A DNA stretch of 64,000 bases from Bacteroidales bacterium (GTDB lineage: Bacteria; Bacteroidota; Bacteroidia; Bacteroidales; P3), in contig JAGAYN010000023.1 in NCBI GenBank assembly GCA_017940465.1, positions 62,001 through 126,000 on the forward strand. The letters run 5' to 3'. Below the pieces are notes generated by a model. That model was given only the letters and a program-made list of their open reading frames with translations, was not told where the DNA came from and ran no database searches. The position numbers and the translations under genes are program-made. Below, in pieces: positions 1 through 8,828 of this stretch (position 1 is its first letter; every line of letters begins with the position of its first letter).

Positions 1-2
1 TT

Positions 3-1982
3 GTGCGAAGCCTTGATGACATGGCTGAAAGCCGGTTGCACCTGCGTTGCCGCCTGATGGTGCTGAACTCTGCTCAATTGGTAAGTAGCGATTATTATGC
101 CGCCATTCTGAAAGACCACCTCAACCATGACGAGGAGGCAGAAGTGCTGACGGCCGTGCACTATAGCGTTTCCCTGCACCGTCCTGAAGTGGCCTTGTAT
201 TACAACTATTACGACCAGATTCTCGACAATCACCCGGAAGTAAAGAGCGCCATCAACAACGCAGGTCTGTTCAACGAGCCATTCGACGGTGTGCAGCGTG
301 TCCGTTATAACCTACTGAAATGGATTCTCAGACAATCGGTGCTTCGCATTGACCTGGGAGCCGGTATCTGCGTCAAGGAAGGCTGGTTCTTCTTCTATGG
401 ACTGCCAGTCATTGCGCTCTCGGAAATAGGGATCTCGGCCACAACAGAAGCGGCACAAACTGCAGAACTTATCAAGCGGCTCTCGTTTGCCGTCCTTGAT
501 GCTGACGGCAGTCATCTTGTGGGTGCGGATGGGAATCTTGAGGTGGATGACATCGATGCAGAGATAGACAAGGCTGACACGATCATCAACGCTGCCCAAG
601 AGATAGAACAAGCGGCAACGGAACGAAAAAGAACACTGCTCAACACGATAGCAGGAGCCATAGATGCTATCTTGACAGCAGGTGTCACCCACGATAATAT
701 TGCAAAGCTGATGGTCCTGATAGAGCGCAAGGAGCGTTTGCAGACAGAACTGTCAATAGAGTCACGCGAGATTCTGCGGACGCAGATGCTCGTGGTACAG
801 GTGCACGATACCTATACCGTTCTTTTCCAGACGACAGGTATAAATATAGATAGGCAGTACCTGAAAGTGGCAGAGACGGCAGACCATTACGGTATTGTAG
901 ATCCGACAGCTGAGATGATGCGTATGAACTATGCCAACTACCTCAGCCGTCAAAACAGGAACGGTGAGGCCATCAGGATGTATGAGACGGTGATGACGCG
1001 CTTGGATAGCCTTGACGACCGCTCTGAACTGTACCGCTATTATATCGTGCATCTCTACGTTACCTATATCAACCACCTTGCGTTCCTTGCCGAGAAAGCG
1101 CGTGCTACAGCAGCCATCGCAAGGCTGGACGGAATGATGGCAAGGTGGAAGAACTATGGACTTTCAGATCTTGAGCGTACTGCCAACCGCAGTCGCCTGA
1201 TGGCCTGTAAGCTGAGGATAAGACCAATACAGGAGGGCGTAACGCAGTTGCTCAATGAAGCCTTGCTTATTTACAAACATGCATTGAGTCTGCCGGAAGA
1301 AGCTTTCGACTCCTTTATCCGTGATGAGATCTTTTGCGACCTGCCTATCTGCATTGCCAGCACCCTGATGGATGCGCTGCAAAATGGAGTAAGGTTGAAT
1401 GAGAAGCAGGTGGGGCATAATGTGACGAGGTGCCTTGAAAATGTCATACGCTTCACATACCGTTATCCGAATGACATATCCTGCCTCACCTATCGGGGAA
1501 ATGCCTTTCACGACCTTGGCTTCTTCTATTCTAATACTGTAGGCGACCAGCAGGCTGCACGACGTTATTGTAAGGAGGCCTTGGACGTAAGGGAAAGGAT
1601 ATATACCCTGACTCAAAATCCCAATGACCAGTATGACGTGGCACAGACATTATTGTTGTTGGGGGCTACATACGTCAATGACCGACGTGAGCCATTGACA
1701 ATAGATGAACGCGATGAAGCTCTTGGCTATGCCGACAGGTGTCTGGCCATCTATGCTGACCTGAACAAGGAGCATTATCTCGAACAGGACACCCGCTACT
1801 ATGAGGCGTTACAGCTCAAAGGCAGTATCTTATATGCAAGCGGTGGCACGGGAAAGGCGATAGGTCTAACCTTGTTGAAGCAGGTGCGGGACTGGGATGT
1901 GGCACACCCCGAGAACACCTACCACGGCACCTTTCAGGAAGTGGCTGGAAGTATTCTGAAGGCAGAGGGTTGGATTGGGTGA
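3..1982 (+). CDS. Partial TPR-like protein of unknown function (5' end outside window)
   Basis: Open from the first bases of the window, so the true start is probably upstream; the GTG at 3 is only the first in-frame possibility. The visible 659 residues are mostly helical. From about residue 270 onward there are degenerate tetratricopeptide-like repeats (for example around 'YANYLSRQNRNGEAIRMYE' and 'LLLGATYVNDRREPL'), with a hydrophobic patch near residue 125 (GWFFFYGLPVIALSEIG). No catalytic domain is recognisable; one could lie in the missing N-terminus. It is followed at 59 nt by the polysaccharide genes but shows no link to them. TPR-rich C-terminal halves are common in signalling and STAND-type proteins, but assignment to any such class would be a guess. 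Confidence 0.6.
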   Translation: MRSLDDMAESRLHLRCRLMVLNSAQLVSSDYYAAILKDHLNHDEEAEVLTAVHYSVSLHRPEVALYYNYYDQILDNHPEVKSAINNAGLFNEPFDGVQRVRYNLLKWILRQSVLRIDLGAGICVKEGWFFFYGLPVIALSEIGISATTEAAQTAELIKRLSFAVLDADGSHLVGADGNLEVDDIDAEIDKADTIINAAQEIEQAATERKRTLLNTIAGAIDAILTAGVTHDNIAKLMVLIERKERLQTELSIESREILRTQMLVVQVHDTYTVLFQTTGINIDRQYLKVAETADHYGIVDPTAEMMRMNYANYLSRQNRNGEAIRMYETVMTRLDSLDDRSELYRYYIVHLYVTYINHLAFLAEKARATAAIARLDGMMARWKNYGLSDLERTANRSRLMACKLRIRPIQEGVTQLLNEALLIYKHALSLPEEAFDSFIRDEIFCDLPICIASTLMDALQNGVRLNEKQVGHNVTRCLENVIRFTYRYPNDISCLTYRGNAFHDLGFFYSNTVGDQQAARRYCKEALDVRERIYTLTQNPNDQYDVAQTLLLLGATYVNDRREPLTIDERDEALGYADRCLAIYADLNKEHYLEQDTRYYEALQLKGSILYASGGTGKAIGLTLLKQVRDWDVAHPENTYHGTFQEVAGSILKAEGWIG

Positions 1983-2040
1983 GAAGGAGAGATTGTAAAA
2001 ATGAATTGAACAAATTAATAGGATAGTAACATAATAAACA

Positions 2041-2934
2041 ATGAGACCAATTAAGACATTTTTGAGAGACCCGCGTGAAATAACGCAGGGATTGGTGAGG
2101 AAGTTCCTGTCGAGCCGTATCGAGGATGACAGGACATACCTCTCGTATTTGTATGCCGCGACCTTCTGGAAGAAGATGCATTGGGAGAATCCCCAGACCT
2201 TCAACGAGAAGATGACGTGGCTGAAAGTGTATGGGCGTGACCCTAAGTACGCGACTATGGTGGATAAGTACTCCGCCAAGTCGTTGGTTTTCACCCTAAT
2301 AGGGGGGGGGTATTTGGTTGATAATTACGCAGTTGCAGACAGTTGGGACGAGATTGACTGGGCATCGTTGCCTGACCGGTTTGTCATCAAGTGTACCCAC
2401 GATAGCGGAGGAGCCTTCGTTTGCAGAGACAAGAAGAGTTTTGACTTCGGGGGCACACGGAAAATCATAGAAAGAAATCTTAATACATACAATTATAACA
2501 TAGCTCGCGAGTGGCCGTACAAGGATGTGCCACATAGAATCATCGTTGACCGTCTGCTGGACGACCATACAGGTAATGAGTTGCGCGACTATAAGTTCTG
2601 GTGCTTCAATGGTAAGCCTACTTATATGTACTGCACTGTCAAGGCCAAGCAGATTTATGAGAACTTCTATGATATGGACTTCCAGCCCGTGATGATAGAC
2701 CACGGGTTCCCACGTCACCAGCCTGAATTTGAACGCCCCGAGTGCTTTGACGAAATGCGGCAGTTGGCCGAGAAGTTATCTGCCGGTATTCCTTTCGTAA
2801 GGGTGGACTTCTTCCAAGTGGAAGGGAAAGTCTATTTCGGAGAGTTTACCTTCTTCGATTGGGGTGCACACCGTCCGTTCAAGGGAGACTGGGATAGGAA
2901 ACTCGGAGAGCTAATCACGCTGCCTGTTAAGTAA
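2041..2934 (+). CDS. TupA-like ATP-grasp protein, polysaccharide locus
   Basis: 297 residues with the hallmarks of the TupA-like ATP-grasp family (often annotated as glycosyltransferases in capsule and teichuronopeptide loci): 'NPQTFNEKMTWLK' near residue 52, 'MVDKYSAK', 'LPDRFVIKCTHDSGG' near 115, 'LRDYKFWCFNG' near 182 and the C-terminal 'VRVDFFQVEGKVYFGEFTF'. These would form the ATP-binding and ligase fold; the acceptor is unknown. The gene opens the polysaccharide cluster. A G9 tract at 2302-2310 encodes three glycines in a stretch poorly conserved relative to the paralogue at 3009, though both have identical spacing there. Losing or gaining one G would frameshift and truncate the protein, so it may be phase variable. 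Confidence 0.82.
   Translation: MRPIKTFLRDPREITQGLVRKFLSSRIEDDRTYLSYLYAATFWKKMHWENPQTFNEKMTWLKVYGRDPKYATMVDKYSAKSLVFTLIGGGYLVDNYAVADSWDEIDWASLPDRFVIKCTHDSGGAFVCRDKKSFDFGGTRKIIERNLNTYNYNIAREWPYKDVPHRIIVDRLLDDHTGNELRDYKFWCFNGKPTYMYCTVKAKQIYENFYDMDFQPVMIDHGFPRHQPEFERPECFDEMRQLAEKLSAGIPFVRVDFFQVEGKVYFGEFTFFDWGAHRPFKGDWDRKLGELITLPVK
2302..2310 (+). repeat. G9 homopolymer inside TupA-like gene
   Basis: Nine consecutive G in the coding region, in frame at this length. With ten G a TGA follows within four codons; with eight G the reading continues out of frame for several dozen codons. Tracts of this length are typical slippage sites. Confidence 0.9.
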
Positions 2935-2936
2935 CG

Positions 2937-3003
2937 GTTTACTGTTTACGGTTGACCGTTCACGAGGCGGCAGCATCTGAACAAGAATCGTAAAACAGTA
3001 AAC
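2937..3003 (+). repeat. Imperfect inverted repeat between the two TupA-like genes
   Basis: GTTTACTGTTTAC at 2937-2949 is complementary, with one extra A, to GTAAAACAGTAAAC at 2990-3003. The loop is about 40 nt and the right arm ends 5 nt before the ATG at 3009, so the structure could cover the ribosome binding region. It could equally be a dispersed intergenic repeat unit; only one copy is seen here. Confidence 0.55.
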
Positions 3004-3008
3004 AAAAT

Positions 3009-3902
3009 ATGGCAGTAAAATCAGTGATTCAAGCCTCCAAGCATCCTTGGATGGCAGCGTTGTTGCGCATGTGTTCGGACAAGGCGTTCATTCGTCTTAA
3101 GTGGGCCGGCAGAAGGATGCCCTACAAACTTAACTTGAAGAACCCACGGACATTCAATGAGAAACTTCAGTGGATAAAACTCTATGACCACAACCCGCTC
3201 TACACGACGCTGGTTGACAAATATCGAGTGAAGCAGTATGTGACGGAACGAGTAGGGGCAGAGCATGTCATTCCCTTGCTTGGAGCTTGGGACAGGGTTG
3301 AGGATATTGAATGGGAGAAGTTGCCTAATCAGTTTGTCATTAAGTGCTCGCACGATTGTGGAGGGATGGTTATTTGCAAGGATAAATCACAACTGGACAT
3401 ACCCGCAGCTTCTGCAATGCTGAAGAAGAGGTTTGATTATAACTACTATTATGAAGGTCGTGAGTGGCCTTATAAGAATGTTCAACCCAAGGTGTTTGCA
3501 GAGGCTTACAAGGAAGATGAATTCGGTGAACTGCGTGACTATAAGTTCTTCTGTTTCGATGGCGAAGTGAAGGCGTTGTTCATCGCTTCTGACCGTCAGA
3601 ACAAGAATGAGGAGGTGAAATTCGACTTCTTTGATGCAGACTTTAATCACCTTCCTTTCACGCAAGGACATCCTAACGCGAAGAGTTCAAAGCCAAGAGG
3701 CTTTGAAAAGATGAAGCAGCTGGCAGCCAAACTGAGCAAGGGGCTACCTGAGGTGCGGGTGGACTTCTATGACGTGAACGGACATGTGTATTTCGGAGAA
3801 TTCACGCTGTTCCATTTCGGTGGAATGGTGCCGTTTAACCCCACGGAGTGGGACTATAAATTTGGTGAATGGATAAAACTACCAACAACAAAAAGAAAAT
3901 GA
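3009..3902 (+). CDS. Second TupA-like ATP-grasp protein
   Basis: 297 residues, the same length as the gene at 2041 and clearly a paralogue: 'NPRTFNEKLQWIKLYD', 'LVDKYRVKQYV', 'LPNQFVIKCSHDCGG', 'LRDYKFFCFDG' and 'VRVDFYDVNGHVYFGEFTLF' occur in the same order and spacing. This copy keeps the more typical sequence 'ERVGAEHVIPLLGAWD' where the first has the poly-glycine segment. Presumed role is adding a residue to the glycan built by this locus, in the cytoplasm. Its TGA (3900-3902) overlaps the ATG of the next glycosyltransferase (3899), indicating translational coupling. Confidence 0.85.
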   Translation: MAVKSVIQASKHPWMAALLRMCSDKAFIRLKWAGRRMPYKLNLKNPRTFNEKLQWIKLYDHNPLYTTLVDKYRVKQYVTERVGAEHVIPLLGAWDRVEDIEWEKLPNQFVIKCSHDCGGMVICKDKSQLDIPAASAMLKKRFDYNYYYEGREWPYKNVQPKVFAEAYKEDEFGELRDYKFFCFDGEVKALFIASDRQNKNEEVKFDFFDADFNHLPFTQGHPNAKSSKPRGFEKMKQLAAKLSKGLPEVRVDFYDVNGHVYFGEFTLFHFGGMVPFNPTEWDYKFGEWIKLPTTKRK

Positions 3903-4987
3903 AGAGAATACTTTGCCTGATAGACGGGCTTGGCTCAGGTGGCGCAGAACGCCAGATGACCGGCCTTGCCGTGATGCTCAAAGAAAAAGGCTACCACGTT
4001 GACTTGGTGGCCTATCACGAGGAAAAGAATTTTTATGTCTCCCTTGCCAAAGAGGGGGGGATAGAGCCTTTTTTTCTGGAAGTCGGCCCGTCACGATGGT
4101 CAAAGGTGAAAGCCGTAAGGCGTTATATTAAACAGCAGGGAGGTTATGACTGGGTAATCGCTTACAAACCCGGTCCTAATGCCATTGGTTGTATTCTGAA
4201 ACTATTGGGCATGAGGTTTAAGCTGATTGTAAGCGAACGAATTACAGATAGTGAAGTATGGAGAAAGAAGAATCTTTTCAGACTGTACAGGTTTACGGAT
4301 TACATTGTGCCGAATGCTTATTCCCAAGGGGAGTTCTTGTCGAAGACGTTCCCGTGGATGACAAAGAAGATAGTCCCAATAACCAACTTTACAGATACTG
4401 ACTATTTTAAACCGTCAGAATTCTCTGAATCTGATATTTTCAGGGTGCTTACAGTTGCCAGAGTGGCGAAACAGAAGAATGTCCTCAGATATTTGGATGC
4501 TATCGCCCTCTTGAAGAAACGAGGCATTGAGCGTGTGCATTTCGATTGGTATGGTAACGTGGAAAGGGGACAAGACGATTATGCGCAGGAGTGTTATGCA
4601 AAGGTGAAGGAACTGGGATTAGAGGAGCAGATAGAGTTCCATCCTTCGACTTCGGAAATCTTGATGAAGTATCAGGAGTGTGATATGTTTTGTCTGCCCA
4701 GTTTGTTTGAAGGGTTCCCGAATGTGCTCTGTGAAGCTATGAGCTGTGGGAAGCCGGTGGCCTGTGGCAATGTGTGTGATAATGCAAGGATAGCTGCAAA
4801 TGGTAAGAATGGTCTGCTGTTCGATCCGACGAAAGTGGAAGAGATAGCAGATGCCCTTCAAGAGATTTACAGTATGCCGTTAGAAAAGAGGCAGGAATGG
4901 GGAAGGAGCAGTCGTGAGATAGCTGTGGAACTGCTTTCCAAGGAAGCTTTTGTGAATAAGTATATTGAAGTGATAGAAAGGAACTGA
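3899..4987 (+). CDS. GT4-family glycosyltransferase
   Basis: Start taken at ATG 3899 (ATGA overlap with the upstream gene) rather than the in-frame ATG at 3869, because the protein then begins 'MKRILCLIDGLGSGGAERQ', the classical GT4 N-terminus with the glycine-rich GGAER acceptor loop. The C-terminal GT-B half contains 'MFCLPSLFEGFPNVLCEAMSCGKPV' in pieces, with the E-x7-E donor-site motif. 362 residues is a normal length. It would transfer a sugar from a nucleotide-activated donor to the lipid-linked glycan on the cytoplasmic face. A G7 tract lies at 4054-4060 ('AKEGGIEP') and is in frame. Confidence 0.88.
   Translation: MKRILCLIDGLGSGGAERQMTGLAVMLKEKGYHVDLVAYHEEKNFYVSLAKEGGIEPFFLEVGPSRWSKVKAVRRYIKQQGGYDWVIAYKPGPNAIGCILKLLGMRFKLIVSERITDSEVWRKKNLFRLYRFTDYIVPNAYSQGEFLSKTFPWMTKKIVPITNFTDTDYFKPSEFSESDIFRVLTVARVAKQKNVLRYLDAIALLKKRGIERVHFDWYGNVERGQDDYAQECYAKVKELGLEEQIEFHPSTSEILMKYQECDMFCLPSLFEGFPNVLCEAMSCGKPVACGNVCDNARIAANGKNGLLFDPTKVEEIADALQEIYSMPLEKRQEWGRSSREIAVELLSKEAFVNKYIEVIERN
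4054..4060 (+). repeat. G7 homopolymer inside GT4 gene
   Basis: Seven G within an apparently intact coding frame. It is shorter than the other tracts in this locus and so less likely to slip at high frequency. Confidence 0.8.
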
Positions 4988-4992
4988 TAATA

Positions 4993-6063
4993 ATGGCAAA
5001 GCTCATTGTTGCTATAGCAACCTTGGGGTCAGGAGGCGCAGAACGTGTGTTGTCTGTTCTCTCTTCTAATCTGGCAGACAGTTTTGGGTCGGTTCAATAT
5101 GTCTTATGGGATGGTGGAGAGCCTTTCTATCCCATAGATGACCGTGTGAAGATTGTATCTCTACCAGAAATATCAGGGAAGAAAGGACGCAACCACCAGT
5201 TGGCAACGTTCAGGCGGTTGATACAGAAGGAAAGGCCAGAATTGGTGTTGTCTTTCCTAACTCCTTACAGTATACTGGTGCTTCTTTCCACTATAGGGAT
5301 GAAGCAGAAAGTGGTTGTTGCTGAACGCACTGACCCGAAACGACTGTTGGCAGGAGGAAAGGCCGGGCTATGGCTTCGGGATTGGTTGTATAGACGTGCA
5401 GACGGAATTCTGACACAGACGGAATATGCCAAGTCGTGCTATGATGAGAAGTTTGCAGGGAAAACAAAGGTTATTTATAACCCTGTGACAATGAGCGACG
5501 AGCAAGTGGGCATGGCATTGAGGACACCCAAGGAACATGTCTTTGTGACTGCTGGACGCTTGGAACCCGTCAAAGACCAGACGATGATGATTGAGGCTTT
5601 TGAGGCGTTCTATCAGTCTCACCCTGAATACAGGCTGGTGATTTATGGCGAAGGCCCTGCACGGGAATCTTTGCAGAAGATGATAGACGAGAAGAAACTA
5701 CAGAATGTAGTGACATTAGCGGGACGCACTAATGATTTGTGGAATAAGATGGCCAGTGCAGAGGCGTTTCTTCTTACTTCGGAATATGAAGGTATGAGCA
5801 ATGCCTTGATTGAAGCCATGTGCCTGGGGTTGCCGGTTATCTCAACCAAGGTGGCAGGCGCAACGGATTTGATAAAGGACGGAGAGAACGGCTACTTGAT
5901 TGACGTGCATGACAAAGATAGTTTAGCGGATCGAATGGCTTGTTTGGCTGATAGTTCGGATATGCGTTTGCAAATGGGACAAAGTGCATCTGAGGTATAT
6001 GAATTAGTACGTCAGGACAAGATTAACATACAGTGGGTAGAATATCTGAAATCGAAAATATGA
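4993..6063 (+). CDS. GT4-family glycosyltransferase
   Basis: 356 residues. The N-terminus 'IVAIATLGSGGAERVLS' is the GT4 acceptor-side loop. The C-terminal domain has 'VTAGRLEPVKDQTMMIEAF' near residue 186 and 'FLLTSEYEGMSNALIEAMCLGLPVI' (in part) with the EGMSNALIEAM nucleotide-sugar motif near residue 265, followed by 'GENGYLI'. The family is retaining, GT-B fold; the sugar cannot be predicted. It starts 5 nt after the preceding stop, so it is in the same operon. A short broken ORF and then a third GT4 gene follow. Confidence 0.88.
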   Translation: MAKLIVAIATLGSGGAERVLSVLSSNLADSFGSVQYVLWDGGEPFYPIDDRVKIVSLPEISGKKGRNHQLATFRRLIQKERPELVLSFLTPYSILVLLSTIGMKQKVVVAERTDPKRLLAGGKAGLWLRDWLYRRADGILTQTEYAKSCYDEKFAGKTKVIYNPVTMSDEQVGMALRTPKEHVFVTAGRLEPVKDQTMMIEAFEAFYQSHPEYRLVIYGEGPARESLQKMIDEKKLQNVVTLAGRTNDLWNKMASAEAFLLTSEYEGMSNALIEAMCLGLPVISTKVAGATDLIKDGENGYLIDVHDKDSLADRMACLADSSDMRLQMGQSASEVYELVRQDKINIQWVEYLKSKI

Positions 6064-6091
6064 TAAGACACTACACAGAAAAGAATAGTAA

Positions 6092-6301
6092 ATGATACGA
6101 ACAATAATGGAAGAAACCGAAAAGACCGTTGGCATATCATCCAGAGAGGAGACTAACTCTGCCATAGGTTCCTGGTCGGGGTATATCTACCAAGGACTGT
6201 GTGGCGCATTGGTGGTGCTGAGGATGTTGAAGGAGGATACCTCTGCGTATAAGGACTATTCTCTGCAGTTGGATGCCTATGAGGTTTTTTTGTTTAGCTA
6301 A
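6092..6301 (+). pseudogene. Fragment of an unrelated protein, possibly the N-terminus of an ABC-3C/DUF4297-type defence protein
   Basis: A 69-codon ORF that does not resemble a polysaccharide gene. Residues from about 23 to 63 ('AIGSWSGYIYQG', then 'VVLRML', then 'YSLQLDAYE') resemble, from memory, the beginning of proteins with a restriction-like nuclease or ABC-three-component N-terminal domain, where a 'YQG' segment is followed by an 'ExxEDF'-type strand. The ORF runs into a T7 tract (6284-6290) and stops within a few codons; the neighbouring frames also stop quickly, so the rest of the gene is absent. I read it as a remnant left by insertion or deletion in the locus. The family assignment is weak and from memory only. 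Confidence 0.35.
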
Positions 6302-6337
6302 GTATATGAACATGACTGACTTAAGAAAGTGACGAAT

Positions 6338-7462
6338 ATGCAAGGTATTTTGATATTAACGAACAGTATAGGGGGACTACATAGTTTTCGAAAAGAGGTG
6401 GTGAAGGCCATCGTGGATGCGGGACATGAGGTGGTGATCTCCGCACCAGAGATGGTGGAGAAGGCGGAGTATTTCCGCGAGATAGGCTGTAAGATTGAAC
6501 TGATGCCATTCAACCGCAGGGGGATGAACCCTCTGGCGGACTTCAAGCTGATGATGGCCTATAAAAAAATGATGCGGCGACTGAACCCGAAGGCGGTGCT
6601 GACCTATACTATCAAGCCAAACATCTATGGAGGCATGGCGGCAAGACTGTGCGGCGTGCCGCAACTGGCCAATGTGACGGGATTGGGCGATGCCGTGGAA
6701 AACGGCGGATGGCTGAAGCGGCTGACGGTGACGCTCTATAGGATGGGCTTAGGCAGGGCGTACAGGATATTCTTTCAGAACGAGAGCAACCGCAACTTCT
6801 GTATCAAGATGGGGATTGCAGACGAAACCTCAGTGCAGCTGCCAGGTTCGGGCGTAAACCTGCAGCACCACACTTGTCAGGAGTATCCAGCTGACGAGGG
6901 CAGGGTGCGATTCCTCTATATAGGACGTATGCTGAAGGACAAGGGGATAGAGGAGTATTTTGCTACAGCGGAAAAGGTGGTGTCAAGATTCAACAAGACA
7001 CAGGATGGTGGATTGCCGCAGGTGGAGTTTCAGATTTTGGGGAATGTGGAAGGACCGTTTCAGGTGCGATTGGACGACTTAACGGCGCGGGGCGTGGTGA
7101 AGCACCTTGGGGTGACGAGCGACGTGCGGCCATTTATCGGGGCTGTGGAGTGCACCGTGATGCCGTCGTATCACGAAGGGATGTCGAATGTAAATCTGGA
7201 GAGTGCCGCAAACGGACGACCTGTGATTACGGCAAATGTGCCAGGATGCCGAGAGACGGTGGACGACGGGCTGACGGGTCTGCTCTGCGAGGCACGTAGC
7301 GCAGAGAGCCTGACAGCCATTGTGGAGCGTTTCATCGCCCTGCCTTGGGAACAGAAAGTGCTGATGGGGAAGATGGGGCGAGAGAAAGTGGAGCGAGAGT
7401 TTGACAGGCAGATTGTGATTGATGCTTATTTGAATGAAATAAATAAGATTGCTCATGTATAA
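6338..7462 (+). CDS. GT4-family glycosyltransferase (PglA-like group)
   Basis: Start taken at ATG 6338 ('[18 protein letters not shown]'); a GTG three codons upstream is also possible. 374 residues. The N-terminal half has '[13 protein letters not shown]', and '[12 protein letters not shown]' near residue 93, a signature common in Campylobacter PglA-like and Bacteroidota capsule GT4 enzymes. The C-terminal half has '[15 protein letters not shown]' and '[24 protein letters not shown]' in parts, supplying the donor site. It lies directly before the phosphoglycosyl transferase, with a 3' overlap, which fits a role in adding the second sugar to the undecaprenyl-linked primer. Specificity is unknown. 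Confidence 0.85.
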   Translation: MQGILILTNSIGGLHSFRKEVVKAIVDAGHEVVISAPEMVEKAEYFREIGCKIELMPFNRRGMNPLADFKLMMAYKKMMRRLNPKAVLTYTIKPNIYGGMAARLCGVPQLANVTGLGDAVENGGWLKRLTVTLYRMGLGRAYRIFFQNESNRNFCIKMGIADETSVQLPGSGVNLQHHTCQEYPADEGRVRFLYIGRMLKDKGIEEYFATAEKVVSRFNKTQDGGLPQVEFQILGNVEGPFQVRLDDLTARGVVKHLGVTSDVRPFIGAVECTVMPSYHEGMSNVNLESAANGRPVITANVPGCRETVDDGLTGLLCEARSAESLTAIVERFIALPWEQKVLMGKMGREKVEREFDRQIVIDAYLNEINKIAHV

Positions 7463-8063
7463 ACATTTTTTCAAGAGGGTCTTTGACTTTCTTATTTCGT
7501 TGGTGGCACTGATTGTTATCAGTCCGATATTGCTGGTGGTGACTATCTGGTTGCATCTTGCCAATAAAGGGGCGGGAGCGTTTTTCTTTCAGGAGCGACC
7601 AGGACTGCATGGCAAAATCTTTAAGATTATAAAGTACAAGACGATGACGGACGAGCGGGATGCGGAGGGAAATCTACAGCCTGACGAAGTGCGTCTTACC
7701 AAGGTGGGAAAATTGGTTCGCTCGACTTCGATTGATGAGTTGCCGCAGTTAATCAATGTGCTGAAGGGAGATATGGCGCTAATTGGGCCGCGTCCGTTGA
7801 GAGTGGACTACTTGCCACTGTACTCACTAGAGCAGGCACGTCGCCATGATGTGCGACCAGGTATTTCGGGTTGGGCACAGTGCAACGGTAGAAACTCCAT
7901 CAGTTGGGGGAAGAAATTTGAATTGGACGTGTGGTATGTTGACCATCTGTCATTGACGCTTGACCTGAAGATTATCTTCCTGACCATCAAGAAAGTGCTT
8001 GTCAGAGAAGGAATTTCAGAGGAGGGACATGCCACTATGGAGGCGTTTAATGGACATAACTGA
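7455..8063 (+). CDS. Initiating phosphoglycosyl transferase (PglC/WcaJ-type bacterial sugar transferase)
   Basis: 202 residues from ATG 7455, overlapping the end of the preceding gene by 8 nt. One N-terminal hydrophobic segment ('[20 protein letters not shown]', about residues 9-28) anchors the monotopic fold. Then come '[22 protein letters not shown]', '[19 protein letters not shown]' and '[17 protein letters not shown]', the conserved motifs of the family including the catalytic D-E pair (IDELPQ) and the PRP phosphate-binding loop. It moves a sugar-1-phosphate from a UDP-sugar to undecaprenyl phosphate. The short, single-domain form matches PglC. With the nearby PglD-like acyltransferases and DegT aminotransferase it suggests a modified amino sugar as the first residue (inference). 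Confidence 0.93.
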   Translation: MYKHFFKRVFDFLISLVALIVISPILLVVTIWLHLANKGAGAFFFQERPGLHGKIFKIIKYKTMTDERDAEGNLQPDEVRLTKVGKLVRSTSIDELPQLINVLKGDMALIGPRPLRVDYLPLYSLEQARRHDVRPGISGWAQCNGRNSISWGKKFELDVWYVDHLSLTLDLKIIFLTIKKVLVREGISEEGHATMEAFNGHN

Positions 8064-8078
8064 TAAATACGTATATAT

Positions 8079-8828
8079 ATGAGAAGTATAATCATAGGTG
8101 CAGGAACGTATGGGGAAGTCTATCTGGCCTACCTGCAAGAGGCGGGTGTGGAGGTTGTAGGCTTTCTCGATGACAATTCTGAATTAGAAGACAAAACGGT
8201 GAAGAACGTTCCTGTATTAGGAAGGACATCCGAACTGGAGAGTCTAAAAGGAGAATATGCTGTAGAAACCGTCTATTGTCCTATAGGGAATAATAAACTA
8301 CGTGTAAGATTTCTGGAGATGGCTCGCAGTTTGGGTTATAAAACTCCTAACTATATCCATTCGTCTGTTTTGATTGCGCCTCACGTGCAAATAGCAGAAG
8401 AGGGTGTATATATTCTGCAGACCACGCAGATTATGCCTTACGCGCAGATAGAGAAAGATGTGATGATCAGCATGGGGGCCAATATTATCTACCACTCGCA
8501 TCTAAGCCAGGGTACTTTTGTGAGCAACGGTGTATGCTTTGGAGCGAATGTAACCTCGCGGAAATATGCATACGTGGGAATGGGGGCAACGGTGATGACC
8601 GGTGTGAAAACACTGGGTGAAGATTGTCTGGTTGGTGCAGGTGCTGTGGTCATTAAAGATGTTCCTGACGGGGCTGTGATGGCTGGTGTCCCTGCCAAAA
8701 TGCTGAGGAGAAAAGAGGGATATCAGGAAGTTGCTGCCACCCAAAATGGGGGGGGGGGGATCGGTTTGGAGTTTTTAAGTCCTGAGCGAAGAGTTTGGCT
8801 GCGCCCGGAAAGGAGGGCTGCAGCATGA
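8079..8828 (+). CDS. NeuD/PglD-like sugar O/N-acyltransferase with slippage-prone C-terminal tail
   Basis: 249 residues. The N-terminal Rossmann-like part ('MRSIIIGAGTYGEVYLAYLQEAGVEVVGFLDD' in pieces) binds substrate as in PglD. From about residue 90 a left-handed beta-helix of hexapeptide repeats runs to 'GAGAVVIKDVPDGAVMAGVPAKML', where the family normally ends. The extra roughly 40 residues are encoded across a G12 tract (8748-8759) and end in a TGA that overlaps the ATG of the next gene. With other tract lengths the frame stops at 8776 or 8783. The catalytic fold should be unaffected; what changes is the tail and the coupling to the downstream gene. Likely role: acetylation of the amino sugar precursor in the cytoplasm. 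Confidence 0.85.
   Translation: MRSIIIGAGTYGEVYLAYLQEAGVEVVGFLDDNSELEDKTVKNVPVLGRTSELESLKGEYAVETVYCPIGNNKLRVRFLEMARSLGYKTPNYIHSSVLIAPHVQIAEEGVYILQTTQIMPYAQIEKDVMISMGANIIYHSHLSQGTFVSNGVCFGANVTSRKYAYVGMGATVMTGVKTLGEDCLVGAGAVVIKDVPDGAVMAGVPAKMLRRKEGYQEVAATQNGGGGIGLEFLSPERRVWLRPERRAAA
8748..8759 (+). repeat. G12 homopolymer at 3' end of acyltransferase gene
   Basis: Twelve consecutive G, the longest tract in the window, preceded by CCAAAAT. At a length divisible by three the upstream frame terminates on the downstream start codon (ATGA at 8825-8828). At other lengths it terminates at 8776-8778 or 8783-8785, about 40-50 nt before that start. Confidence 0.92.
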
